Source of the DNA: Sphaerosporella brunnea
Lineage: Eukaryota > Ascomycota > Pezizomycetes > Pezizales > Pyronemataceae
Direction of reading: 5' to 3'
DNA length: 64,000 nucleotides
NCBI GenBank assembly: GCA_008704415.1
Contig: VXIS01000187.1
Coordinates: forward strand, 27,794-91,793
Positions 32,272-42,999 of the stretch are shown here, in pieces. How positions within the stretch are numbered: the stretch's first letter is position 1; every line of letters starts with the position of its first letter. Under the pieces are notes generated by a model. It did not search any database, had not been told where the DNA came from, and worked only from the letters and a program-made list of their open reading frames with translations. Made by a program: the position numbers and the translations under genes.

Positions 32272-33842
32272 AATCGGCGGCCAGAAACCATCATATTCCG
32301 AATGTTTGAGTGAGCTGGGCTGCTTTGCACGACCAACCATACCTGCGGTGTCAATTAGCTCGACAACAACCTATTATCCATCATTGCTCTGTATTGTAGT
32401 TGAATAAGGCTAACCGTGACGACCACTTTCAGTGCGTATTATGAAATCACTCTCATATGTGCGGGATAGTTGTCATAATCATTGTACAGGAGGAATAGGA
32501 ATTTACCATTGAACCACGCATTGATGGCAGTCTCGTCAGCGCCGCGTTCGCCGTCGTGTGGTTCTTTCACCAAGCCAAGAGCTGCTCAGTCATGCGGCAG
32601 ACGTTGCGAGGACTAATTCGGTGCTTGGCCAGCAACGTCAGGCCTCAAACCTTGGAATTTCGGTGGAACGCCCCTTCGGAAAAACACGCGTTCACTTCTC
32701 ACTAAGTTCGAGTTGTGATGATCTGACCACATTCGCCTGAATGCGCAAGGGTAGCAACACCGTGGTGCTATGTTTCGGAACAGGGCCGCAGACCTGTTGC
32801 CAGCCCAATTAAGAGTCCTGTAAGCGCATAGTTTCAGTATTGATGAATTGCTCAAAGTTTCCCGCATCATTGTTTTACTAGTCACCGGCTGCGCCACGGC
32901 ACACAACCACACTGAGAGCCCGAAAATGCCAAGCCTCTCCGATTGCACTCAAAAACCTTGCACACATTGATTTCACTGTGTTTTTGTGGTGTATTTGCAC
33001 GCTCGATCAGGCTGATCGAGTGTGCGGTCTCGATTGTGCTGCTATTTTTCACCCGGATTCGCTTGCTACCACTCACCATTAACCTCAGCCGATAGTTCTC
33101 ACAGCAACTGGTCAGAATGGGCGTTTAATGCCAGTTAGCAATGCGACGGTGCCCGCAAGTTGAGAGGTCCATCAAGACGGAACGGAACTAGATGATGCGA
33201 CGCGCCCGAGCGATAACTCCTCAGAGGTGCACGTGTACCGATTGACCGAAGTCCGCATCTCAATAACAGGGGTTCCCGCTGTGGGTAGGAAGTTTCGTTT
33301 GGTTTTTGGTTTTTGGTTTTAACCATGTTTTATTCAACTTCTTGGGGGTCTTGGTGTCCCTGTCCGCGGCGTTGATGCTGGGTATGACGGACGGCCTATT
33401 GATGATTCCTTCTCGGCGCCGTTATGGACGTCAACTGCGGCTCAGTATTGTGCGGTACGCTGAGATGGTGGCCACCACGATACCGAAGGATCTATAAACA
33501 CACTGGAGCATGAACGGTTCTACAGCGGGGATTAACATCGTCCGGGACTATGCCAGTTTCGCGACCGGGCTCACGGACAAGATGATCACGATACGGTTAA
33601 ACATACACCTTGCGGCAGTTTGCAGTTTTGTTTTCACAGCATTATTGACAAAAGACAATGCGTATATAGAACCTGTGCTGTGCCAGATGGCAGTCCTGCC
33701 CAACCGAACCCAGGAAAACGTCAACCGACATGGGAAAAGTGTAACCAACGTTGCAAAACGGAAAGCGATGCTATGTCTGCGCTTTTGTTAACACCTGCGA
33801 AACCCCAAGAAGGAAAGCCACAGAGACGAACTGTTTGAAACT
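32272..33842. other. No supported gene
   Basis: Small frames only. 33300-33320 has a GTTTTTGGTTTTTGGTTTT tract. Nothing recognised. Confidence 0.4.
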
Positions 33843-34730
33843 TTACTGCCGGGTAGCAATATCCCTGGCAAATGCAGTAACCAACTCATTGACGAGTTCA
33901 CCGAACGCGAGATAAATCTCGCCCAGCTTGTCAATAGCCTTGTGCTGGCATTTGAGCTGCTCACGGAGTGCAGCGTTGATGGCGCAAAGCTCGAGCACAA
34001 CGCCGGAGCGTGTCGCGTCAGCTGGGATGGTCTGCTCGTCGACGATAGGGATGTTGCTTGCTTCCAGGTAGGCGGCGCAGAACTCGTCGTCGAGGCGATC
34101 CATTTCTCTCATGAGGTGCGCCGTGATCACCCTGCTGGTAGTGGCGGCAGCAGACTGCGATCGCTGCTCAGTACCGACTGTCTGACCGCTGGTGTTGTTT
34201 TGCTCGTTGCCATGGCGGTTGCACTCACACCGTAAGTTTTTGATATCGTCAATGTTGACATCCACCTCGCCCATATCGCTGTCGGTGATCGTCCGGTCAC
34301 CTTTCACGTGGAGCTCGCGCATGGGGTGGTCTGCAGTCGGTACGGCAGCGTGAGCAACAGTGTTCAACACCTCTCCGCTGCACTGCAATTCGATCAAAAC
34401 GGGATCGCAGTTGCCAGTGCCAATGTTAGCGCCGACGTCGGCGTGTTCGCTGGTCTCAGCCATAGTGGGTAGCTGTTCCACGCGCCGGTCGAACTCGCTG
34501 AGGAACCTCTGCGTATTTTCCATGGCGGTGCCGTCGCTGTCATCCAGCTGCATCATGTTGGTATCGGTGGTGGCGCTGTGAGCGTTAACAAGGAGCTGAG
34601 CCGTGGGGACAGCAGCCTGAGGAACAGCGTTGAGGCGCTCCTTGAGGTGCTCCAACGGATCGCAGCTCTCGCGGCCAATGTTGTTGATGTCGGCGGCGGT
34701 GTCGTGAGTAGGATCGTTGGCGGCGGACAT
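33843..34730 (-). CDS. Acidic unknown protein with internal duplication
   Basis: 295 codons from the ATG at 34730 (MSAANDPTHDTAADINNIGR) to TAA at 33843; the frame is open further upstream to 34859 but only with a GTG start, so an upstream exon is possible. Two similar blocks of about 100 residues follow one another: INNIGRESCDP, AVPQAAVPTAQ, MQLDDSD and ANIGTGNCDP, TVAHAAVPTAD, MGEVD. The C-terminal third (SRVITAHLMREMDRLDDEFC to the end) is mostly helical, with LCAINAALREQLKCQHKAID likely coiled coil. No known family. Long open frame, Asp/Glu bias and a repeated architecture favour a real gene. Confidence 0.5.
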   Translation of the reverse strand: MSAANDPTHDTAADINNIGRESCDPLEHLKERLNAVPQAAVPTAQLLVNAHSATTDTNMMQLDDSDGTAMENTQRFLSEFDRRVEQLPTMAETSEHADVGANIGTGNCDPVLIELQCSGEVLNTVAHAAVPTADHPMRELHVKGDRTITDSDMGEVDVNIDDIKNLRCECNRHGNEQNNTSGQTVGTEQRSQSAAATTSRVITAHLMREMDRLDDEFCAAYLEASNIPIVDEQTIPADATRSGVVLELCAINAALREQLKCQHKAIDKLGEIYLAFGELVNELVTAFARDIATRQ

Positions 34731-36339
34731 GAGGATTATTTGTTCGCTGTGGTAGCCGGGCCCGGTGAGTTCTGCGGCGTTGGGATTGAGAAAACGCCCA
34801 GCTGTGTCGCTGCATGAGGCATACTTGTGCACAAAGAATTCCCACCATTGTTGCTTCACTGGTTATCACTGCGTACTGAGTCGCGCAGTTTGCAGCCGGG
34901 GAGCACGATCCTCATAGCAGGGCTGACCGTCTGTGCTGTCGGCGCGGGTACTACGCCACGAACGCTGTCCCATCGCATCGACAAAACCCACGGGCAATAG
35001 TCGCGCGCAGGGTCCATCTTGAGGCTTGATTTTTCGCATGCATGCACGGACATGCTCTATGTCCCACGCAATCCATTTTCTTAGCAACTGTGTGATGTGG
35101 AGGGAATACACTCATGATGAACCCACCAATAAACTGGCCTGCAAACACAACCGTACGCACAATCCCGTGGGTACTCGGGCCGATGTTATATTGCCGAGGA
35201 GAATAAAAACGAACAAGTCGTTGTCAGTACTTTCCATCACGACGCGAGACGGGGAAACTGTTTGGAGGATTAGGGAAGAACTAGACCCGTGGCGCGTGAT
35301 CTCTGCAACAATGGCGCCCAGTAGCGAAAGAGTACTGAATCCCTGCGAGGAGTGATTTTTGGTGGGGTTTCGAACGGCAGAGTACTTCATCAGCGCCGGC
35401 AGTCAATGTCGTCCGCTTGATCGTGTAAGTCCATACCATCCACCGCAGCGTTCTGGGTAACCTGCCGCCACGGCCGCCTCCTGTTGGGTTGTGTTGGCTG
35501 ATGAAACAGACGGCCCCAAGGTTTCTCATTTTCGGCGCTAGCAACCGTTCGATTGGGTACTGAAATAGAGTCTACGTGCGAATGTTGAATGTCAACCCGG
35601 CAGGCTTTTGTTGCAGCGCAACGTGAAATATGAAAACCTGTGACCCCGTATGCACACCCTGAACGACTCGGCGAGATGCAAGTTATGAATGAAGCCACAC
35701 ACCTCCATAACGTCGCTCTTCAGGAACGCGCAACCCTCATCAATAATCTACAAGGCAATGAGATGCCATCGCGACCCTTGTCTCCGGAAAACGCGATTAG
35801 ACCGCAAGCCCCGCTGAGGGCTGCGCAGCCGACTCTGCTGGCAGTGACATATCGACGAACACTGGTCCTGGCACCAGGCCATTCAAATGTAGTAGCACTT
35901 CATATTGTCATTGACCGGTGCCAGGCGCAGTCTTGGATATGGATGGAAGGTTGGCCCCACACCATCATCGCAGCTGCTCCCAGCACCGCACTAGATATAT
36001 TTTGACCCTGTTGCCCAGCCCCTGTATCAGGATTGCCCATCTCGGTAGATATGCATACCTATCGAGTTCTCTCTGCGCGCGCTTTCCCACTGGGTAGACA
36101 TGATTCCTGTGGCTCAGTACGCGTATAACAACTCCGTCACCACAGCTAGATTGGCGAATGACGCGTCAGTCGACGCGAAAGGGATCGGCGATGTCGCACT
36201 GCTCTTCCCACGAAGCAACCAACCGCCTGCAAGAGTCGTCCTTAGATGAGTCCTGAACGTTCCTGAATGCGGCTCCAACAACGTGATGAGCGTATATCAA
36301 CTGCTGTTGGCAGGATATAAGGTCGACTACAATTCCAGA
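34731..36339. other. No supported gene
   Basis: Frames of 60-121 codons without motif, including 35640-36005 plus (121 codons, begins at an internal ATG). The minus strand at 34866-35160 could carry an upstream exon of the acidic gene but I could not place a splice pair. Confidence 0.35.
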
Positions 36340-36587
36340 GTCCGGGCCTTTCCTCCCGGAGAACCCCATGCCCTTCACTGGGTGTGTGGGCAAACCGGGC
36401 CTTTTACTTTGAAAACATCAGAGTGTTCAAAGCAGGCATTTGCTCGAATACATTAGCATGGAATAATAGAATAGGATGGTTCTATTTTGTTGGTTTCTAG
36501 GACCGCCGTAATGATCAACAGGGTTAGTCGGGGGCATCCGTATTCAATTGTCAGAGGTGAAATTCTTGGATTTATTGAATACAAACT

Positions 36588-36625
<38 letters not shown>

Positions 36626-36632
36626 GGAACCG
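36340..36632 (+). rRNA. 18S rRNA fragment (dispersed rDNA pseudogene)
   Basis: Matches the middle of fungal 18S rRNA in sense orientation: CATGCCCTTCACTGGGTGTG, then TTTTACTTTGAAAAC, GTGTTCAAAGCAGGC, CTCGAATACATTAGCATGGA, TTCTATTTTGTTGGTTTCTA, GTCAGAGGTGAAATTCTTGG, ACTACTGCGAAAGCATTTGC and GATGTTTTCATTAATCA. It has many substitutions relative to the universally conserved form (for example AACAGGGTTAG for AATAGGGATAG), and both ends stop inside the gene. An isolated fragment, not a functional rRNA gene. Confidence 0.9.
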
Positions 36633-37044
36633 TTTCTCGATTGCTTTGCCCGCCTCACCTACAGAGGCAGGCTTTACATGCTCGAGTACGAACCTTTACG
36701 GCTGCACTTGATGCCACAGTATCACGACACTGTACAGCTAGAACCACAGCGCATGAATCTAAACGAAGACCGTGGTTGATCTTGAGTTGTACACATGCAT
36801 CATACCCTCTGAACCAATCACAAAGGAAAGAATCCAAAATATCATCTGTTGACCACCAGAACGCACTCTAGCTTCATGCGCTGTGGTTCTTCCATGTCCG
36901 TTTATCTTTGGTTCACATTGTTTATATTTGCGGGTGCTTAACGACTCTATTACTGTGCCCTCCCTCCGGAACCAGAACTCAAAGATACCGCCGGAGGAAT
37001 TTTATGGTGGTCCGAGACCCGCTAGTGCAAGCAGTTCCCTAACG
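36633..37044. other. No supported gene
   Basis: Short frames only, between the rDNA fragment and the hAT scrap. Confidence 0.4.
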
Positions 37045-37242
37045 TTACACCGCATGGCCCTGAATATATTATCTATTTAGGCGATGGCTGCAGAGGTTAA
37101 GCACTTATTTTCGCAATGCAAGAGCATCATAAAAGAATACTGTCATTCTCTCAAACCGGACAGCATCGTGGCGTTGGAATGCGTGAAGAGTTTCTCCCGG
37201 CGGTGGCTTGATCACAGCCAGCGTAGCTGCTCCGGGCAGTAG
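37045..37242 (+). pseudogene. hAT transposase C-terminal scrap, third lineage
   Basis: Plus strand: LHRMALNILSI, stop, AMAAEVKHLFSQ, then HSLKPDSIVALECVKSF. This is the hAT dimerisation motif of the A-M-x-A-E-x-E-R-x-F-S type (not the V-P-S-E type seen at 13860 and 17760). A TAG replaces the residue before Ala. Only about 66 codons survive. Confidence 0.7.
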
Positions 37243-37319
37243 CTTCGGGGGTACTGGGTCTGGCATTTTTATGGCAAAAAAGCAGGGACGCCTTGAATGT
37301 CATGGGTAGCATAAATTCA

Positions 37320-37490
37320 ATTGAGAGATATTTTTACTGGTTCGCCTGGTTCACAACAGTTTCCTGGTTCGTACTGGTTGTACCAGTCTAACTGGATAAA
37401 ATTGCCTGGTTCGAGTCGCAGTTCGGTTCCCAATTTTCAATCGTTGGTACAGTGCAGTTCTTGCCAAAAAATGAACCAGTTTGCACCGTT
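37320..37490. repeat. CTGGTTCG/GAACCAG inverted and direct repeats
   Basis: CTGGTTC recurs at least four times at 37337-37420, with inverse GAACCAG near 37471. Looks like subterminal repeats of a DNA transposon but no TIR pair is evident. Confidence 0.35.
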
Positions 37491-37535
37491 TGGGGGTCAG
37501 AGCTGGGTTTGCCCGAAGGATTCTTATCCTTAGAT

Positions 37536-37670
37536 TCTCGCCGCGTCTCGCCTGGTCTCGCGAGGCTGCCAGCATTCTTGTCCGTTCTCATCATTCTCGC
37601 CTGGCCTCAACAGTTCTTGACCTGTCGCGATCATTCTCGGTCTCGTTTTACGGTCTGGTGTGCATCACTG
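37536..37670 (+). mobile_element. Right-end remnant of the second hAT family
   Basis: Repeats the right subterminal region of the element at 20800-21961 (GTCTCGCCTGGTCTCG, then GATCATTCTCGGTCTCG) and ends GGTGTGCATCACTG, matching its TIR. The left end is absent. Confidence 0.75.
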
Positions 37671-38560
37671 AGTACGGTGACTGTACTCCCCGTATCGCCC
37701 GTCGCCCACCACCCAATCACCGCCTAATGGTGAACGCGACTCAACCGGCCCTTCCCAAATAGGCAGCGAATCCCAACTACTCCAATCAGACAAGTGGAAT
37801 CTCCTTCGAGCGCCTCCGACTGGTAGATAAGGCGTCGCAACTGGACCCTCGGACACTGAGTGCAAACTCTGATCTTCTGGTGTTTGCCGTGTCCTTCATG
37901 AAGATGGGGTAATATTTCTCCGGAAATAGGTTGTATTTACGACGTAAATGTGGTTATAATCGATACTGGGGACGAGGAAACCTGAAACAGGATAATTTTG
38001 GTTGGACGTCAGCGGTCTCCGCGTGGCAACAAACGGTCGATCAACCAAATATGGAACCCACTGTTTCAACTGAAGGTCAATCGCTGCGACGTACCAGCTG
38101 TTGGCGAGCCTAACGCGGCCATAACGTGTTCCCTGGGCGGAAACATCTTGCTGTTGTATGGGGCACCCCCCAAACGTGCCCGCGCCCAACTGATCTTCCT
38201 GGCTGACGACTATTCACTTCATCGCCGTCTTCTCAGCATGGGCGTTTACGCGATATTTGCCATGGTCATAAAATCGGGCCGTGGGTGACGTGGATAGTAC
38301 AAAATATGATTGAGTGGGAGATAGGTCGCGAGTCAGACGGCCAGCCGTAGTGGTATCTATGTAGGCGGGGGCGAGGCCTGTACAAACGGGTCGAACATTC
38401 CGTAATGCTTGGTTGAGATAGTCGAACGGGTTGAGATACTCTACAAATATCTCAGTATATAAAGCGTGCGATCGGATAAGTAGTGCTGTGAATGGGTCGG
38501 GGTGCCCCGCAGGGGGATGGAGTGCGACGGGGCAGCTACCGCCTCGACGGACCCCGATCC
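37671..38560. other. No supported gene
   Basis: Opposed frames of 96-97 codons at 37896-38288, no family recognised; TATAAAG at about 38457. Confidence 0.35.
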
Positions 38561-38830
38561 AACCCGCTCCGATCCACCCGGCCGTGCGCCGGCAACCTCG
38601 TCCCTGCCTCGGCGACTTCGTCGCTGCCTCGGCCACCCCGTCGGAACCCCGGCCACCCCGTCGGAACCCCGGCCACCCCGAAGAACCTATACACGCTGCT
38701 GCGGTGGTACCCCGTCACGCCCCAATACACCCCGCCCAACCCTGGCCACCCCGCCGCACCCCGGTGCGCCCCGTCCCGCCCGCCCGGGCCCCCACCCTTT
38801 GCCCCATTCACAGCTCTACAGACGAGATGC
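38560..38830. repeat. CCCCG/CCACC-rich tract, copy 1
   Basis: Tandem CCCCGTCGGAACCCCGGCCA units, followed by CCCCGTCACGCCCC, ACCCCGCCCAACCC, CCGCACCCCG and CCATTCACAGCTCTAC. The same order is found at 59895-60045. Open in several frames as Pro/Arg/Thr-rich sequence, which I do not treat as coding. Confidence 0.6.
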
Positions 38831-40450
38831 ACCAAGTCCTCTAAACAATGCCTGCATATGAGGATACGCTACGCTACCGGGATGGGAGGAAACAAGCCGT
38901 CAGAGCTGCCAACAGACCAGCCAGTCCGGCTGCAGAATCCACCTTTCCGCTCGGTGTGAACGGGTTTGAATTAAACGGGGTTTTCAAATCGAGGCACGTT
39001 TGGACCAGGAATTTTGGACCGAGATCCAGGTTCCCACGGGCGCCGGATTGACGGCCACATGCAGGCGCCGGCGGACCCCACCAGGCACTCGAACTATCTG
39101 CCATGGTTGACAGAACACAAGATCCCCCGGAAGACGTCAAACTGCGCCCCGAACAATCTGCAAATGTTCTACCCAACGACCACGGATTAGATGTCCCTCC
39201 AATGAGGCCAGGGTATTGAGCACTTAGTGCGCTCCGACATTGCCCCGGGATGGTACCAGGGACATCTCTGCATAACGGGCACCACCAGGCACCTATCAAC
39301 AATCCAGACCTGGAGAAGGTCGCCCGGAACCTATCTGACAAACCAGGTGCATGCCCCGGCCTGGCTTCCATTGTGGGACCCCGTTGGCCCCACAGGCCGC
39401 CCCGTCTATTGGTAGCCCTGCGAGCAGTCATTAAAGCGAGGAAGGCTTTAAACAATGGATGCCACACCAAGCGTTCGACCGTGATATACTAGAGCTTGGG
39501 CCAAAACCTGTCACCAAGCCAATAACAAAACAGACTCGTCCCACCGAATGAAATCCAACGACATTCCAAAAAAAAAACTATCACGCCATACCACCCGGCG
39601 GAATGCGTCTGGAAACCAAAGTAGAATGTACGACCACGCAAAACCAAACCAAACCCGAAGTCCGAACACAATCAAACCATCCTCAGCACTAGGTAGAAGG
39701 GTTAACAGAGACTCACACCCAGCATAGAAATGTCGTGTGGAAGTTTGGAAGCCAATCGAGTTCAAACGGACCCTCTAAGAAAGATCGGCGGTCCAGAGAG
39801 CCGAGGCAAAGATCTGCAGTGCGGCAGCTAGTCATGCCTTGTAGTGCTTCGCCGGTCAGTCAGCATTGGTATTAGTAAATACCTTATACTCATTATCGTG
39901 GCACGCAGAGGAGCGATAGTAATGCATATGCAGCACCTGATGCCCTGGCCAAGCAACGATTCGACACGTGCATTGAAAGCTCCAGCTGGGATGAGCCCAG
40001 ACCGTTCCTCACATCCCTTTTTGTTCCGTTTGTTCGCCTATTCATTTGATTCTTGCTTCCTGAATAGTTTGACAAATAATTTCTTGTTCATATATTTCCG
40101 TCTCAGGATTTTTCCGTTCTGTTAACCGTTCGATTTTACAGATACTGTGCAGCGGCTCTCATTGTAGAAAACAAAAAAAAAAATTCAGCAACAGTTTTTG
40201 GAGCGCCCTGTGCTCCTGTTTTCAACACCCTCCAGCCTTCCTCGGATACTGCTACGAAAAAAAAAACACTATCAACAACCTTGTGTGCTGCCTACGCAAT
40301 CTTTTGAACACTCCCGCCTTTCTTGGATATTACGACAAAGCAAAACAAAAAAGCATTTTCATCTTCGAGCTCCTTACTCCTTTTTTTTCAAAATACCCTC
40401 CTTTCGGACCCATCCCATCTTCATATAAGCCTGCCTGACTTCCAGGAGGT
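38831..40450. other. No supported gene; some A-rich tracts
   Basis: A frame at 39250-39492 (NLSDKPGACPGLASI, ending in a basic RAVIKARKALNN) reads protein-like but matches nothing I know. Homopolymer A runs occur at 39570, 40170 and 40260. Confidence 0.35.
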
Positions 40451-40471
40451 TGTCTGCCCGTGTTCCTCGTG

Positions 40472-40909
40472 TCACCAACACGACCTTGGTAGGGAGCGTG
40501 TCGATGCCGTCGCCCACCAATTACACATGGACCGTTTCGTCCAGGCCATTGTTGTCCTTGTACTTGACCGACATTCCCAGGTGTCGAAAATCATGCTCCT
40601 TTTTATCACTGCCGCCGGTCGTGCTGCGCAGTGGGTGTCTGAGAAATAGCATCCGTCAGCAGCATTCACGTGCCCTGGATTTTGCATTACACACATCATT
40701 TCCAGGGTTTTGGCGGGCTGCTGGAAACAGCGAGCCGTGGCACTCCGAATCAATTTGTTCAAATCCTTTCGCTGTTTGTCTCCCTGGAAGACACGATCGG
40801 TGTCCTCGCGGTCCAGTCGGTTCCAGCGGATCGGCACGTTACAGGTTTCGATCTCGTGATGACCTGCGCACAGCGGACAGTGCATGGCCGTCGCAGCACC
40901 GGCAGTCAT
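40472..40909 (-). CDS. Small ORF with zinc-knuckle-like Cys/His motif
   Basis: 145 codons from a true ATG. Near the start, HCPLCAGHHEIETC has a CX2CX3HX4C spacing, one residue short of a standard CCHC knuckle, followed by a charged WNRLDREDTD segment. The second half is Cys/Thr/Arg rich and looks out of frame. May be a decayed Gag-type sequence; weak. Confidence 0.25.
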   Translation of the reverse strand: MTAGAATAMHCPLCAGHHEIETCNVPIRWNRLDREDTDRVFQGDKQRKDLNKLIRSATARCFQQPAKTLEMMCVMQNPGHVNAADGCYFSDTHCAARPAAVIKRSMIFDTWECRSSTRTTMAWTKRSMCNWWATASTRSLPRSCW

Positions 40910-41076
40910 CCCGGGGGCTTCGGTAGGCGCAACGTGCGCAGCGGGCGTATTTTGCGCATGAGTGGCCCACGGATAGGGCCCCTGACGGTAGTCTCGGTTT
41001 TGGCGCCTGCGTGGGTGGGCTATTTTCGCAGTGCTATGGTTGTGAAGGAGGCAGGATGGTGATGGATAGCGACGCG

Positions 41077-41525
41077 CAGGTTTGTCAGTAGCCAGCCAGC
41101 CGGCGCGGCTGGGCTATTTGGGCTGCAGCCATCGAACGGCTGCAGCCGGCTTCTTCATGGGGCGACGAGACAACGCGGCCAGGGAAAAAAAGGCAGATTA
41201 AGAGACCGTGCGGGCCGGAAAAGAAACATTCAACCACGTTGCGGTCTACTGTTCATCCTCCGGATTCCAGTGATGTAGGCAGGCGCATGCTGGAGGGAAG
41301 GCTGGGTGCTGAGTGTGTTAAAGTGGTCCATTATTGCGCAATGGTTAGGGGTCTGGCCCGTGCGGTAGTAGTATTGCGCTCACTGACGGTCACTCGATGA
41401 CGCGGCCGTTGCAGCCTGGCCGGCCGGCCGACGCGGCTGGCTACTTGAAAAGCCGGAGCGGCTGGCTGGGCTATGAAGCCAGCCGTGCAAAGGCTGGTTA
41501 TTTCGGCCGGCTACTGACAACCCTG
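41077..41525. mobile_element. Short TIR element (third family), decayed target duplication
   Basis: Ends CAGGTTTGTCAGTAGCCAGCC and the reverse complement of CAGGGTTGTCAGTAGCCGGCC (41505-41525). Flanking 8 bp are GCGACGCG (41069-41076) and GTAACACG (41526-41533); the three differences are all C-to-T or G-to-A, as expected from decay of CpG sites. Interior rich in GGCTGG/CCAGCC. No coding; a MITE. Confidence 0.7.
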
Positions 41526-42264
41526 GTAACACGTGTAGGGATAAATACATGTGTGAGTGAGGCTCCGTGAGCCAAGCTACGACACCACCATGTAAATAGT
41601 CGGCGACGGCCCCTCTCAATGAGACCTCACCCATCCAGTCACGTCTACAACACGTTACATGCGCTAGCATGTCCAACGTCAATGTAAGTTCTGCTGGGCT
41701 TGATAGGTTCCGCTTGCTAGAAAGTTATGGCGCTCTTTGAACCAATGAAAGAAAACAACACGCACTATGGGGTCCACAAGCATCGAGCAATCAAGTACGG
41801 CGATGTTAGGGAAGAAATAAGGATCCGTGGCTATTGGTGAAGCTCCTCTCCCCCACTGTGCTCAGCCCATTCCGAGCTCACAACCGGTAGTTTCGTCGAC
41901 CCCTCACGCCCCGAGCTGGAGCCGGATCTGGAAAAAATTCCAACCAACTGGACAACAGAATGAAGAGAATGCATTGCGCACGCATAACGCTCTTCAGAGG
42001 GCGGCGCTTATGGCACCCCGAATCCCTTGATACCGAGACAGCATAATCAGACGCTCCGCATACAGACTGTAGGTAAGGAGCCCTGCCAGTGTCACTGAGA
42101 CGATTGGGTTATTTCGTTGGACAACTGTGCTGCCTAGACTTAGGAAATCAGTGTTCTTCACAGTCCAGTCCGTCCCGTTTTGAGGGCGGACGAGACTGGA
42201 CCATATAATGTGATCCCGTCTGCGGGATGGGGCAGCTCTAGGGTACAACCTTTTGCTCTGTGTA

Positions 42265-42470
42265 GTGAGAATCCCACGATGCGTAGTGGGTTTGTCGTGG
42301 TGTGAGGGTATTATTGTGGGATTGTCGTGCTGTGGTGGGATTGTCCTGTCAATGGCGCAGCGCACCACAAATCCCACAAATCCCACAACACCTACAACAC
42401 TGGGCTCCATGGTCAATGGTCCCCTCTAAATCCCACGACAAATGCCGCGACAAATCCCACCATATGCTGG
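42265..42470. repeat. Inverted repeat cluster of GTGGGATTGTCG / CGACAAATCCCAC
   Basis: GTGGGATTGTC or GTGGGTTTGTCGTGG occurs three times at 42287-42350, and the reverse complement (AATCCCAC, CACGACAAA) at least four times at 42268 and 42370-42470. Can fold back as a long imperfect hairpin. Possibly a MITE; ends not defined. Confidence 0.5.
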
Positions 42471-42999
42471 TAGCAAAGTTCCGCGGAACGTTGCATCACA
42501 CACTGACATCATCCATGGATCGCCTGCTGCTAGATATATGAAGGCGGCACGCCGCGCTGCAGCTTTTCTTCTGTCTCACACAACTCCCAGCGGCGGCTCT
42601 CACCCACCACCACTGATCCTTCAAAACCACTGCGCATTCACAATGATTTTGCTGCCTTGTTGAACTTGGGTATCATGAGACTGTCACTTGGTAAAACACC
42701 ACCAGCTGCTTTTTGTCAATTCGTGGGACGCTGATATCGTCGTGGTACTTAAGATCTAAGAAACCGGTCTCAACATTAATGAGGTTTTCCAAGTACGCCA
42801 CCCGCTCTGCCCTCTTCCCCCTTGACTTACGTAGAGTAACATGACAACAAAATCACAACAGGCGACATCGCGCAATGTGGTGGCGTTTCCTACCGATGTC
42901 ACTTTGCAGCTACTCCCAGCGTGAATCCCCTGTCATACGTACCCGTGCCATAACGTATATATTTCTGGAGCCACGACACTCTTCCATAATGACTACTTT
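42471..42999. other. No supported gene
   Basis: Short frames only. Confidence 0.4.
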
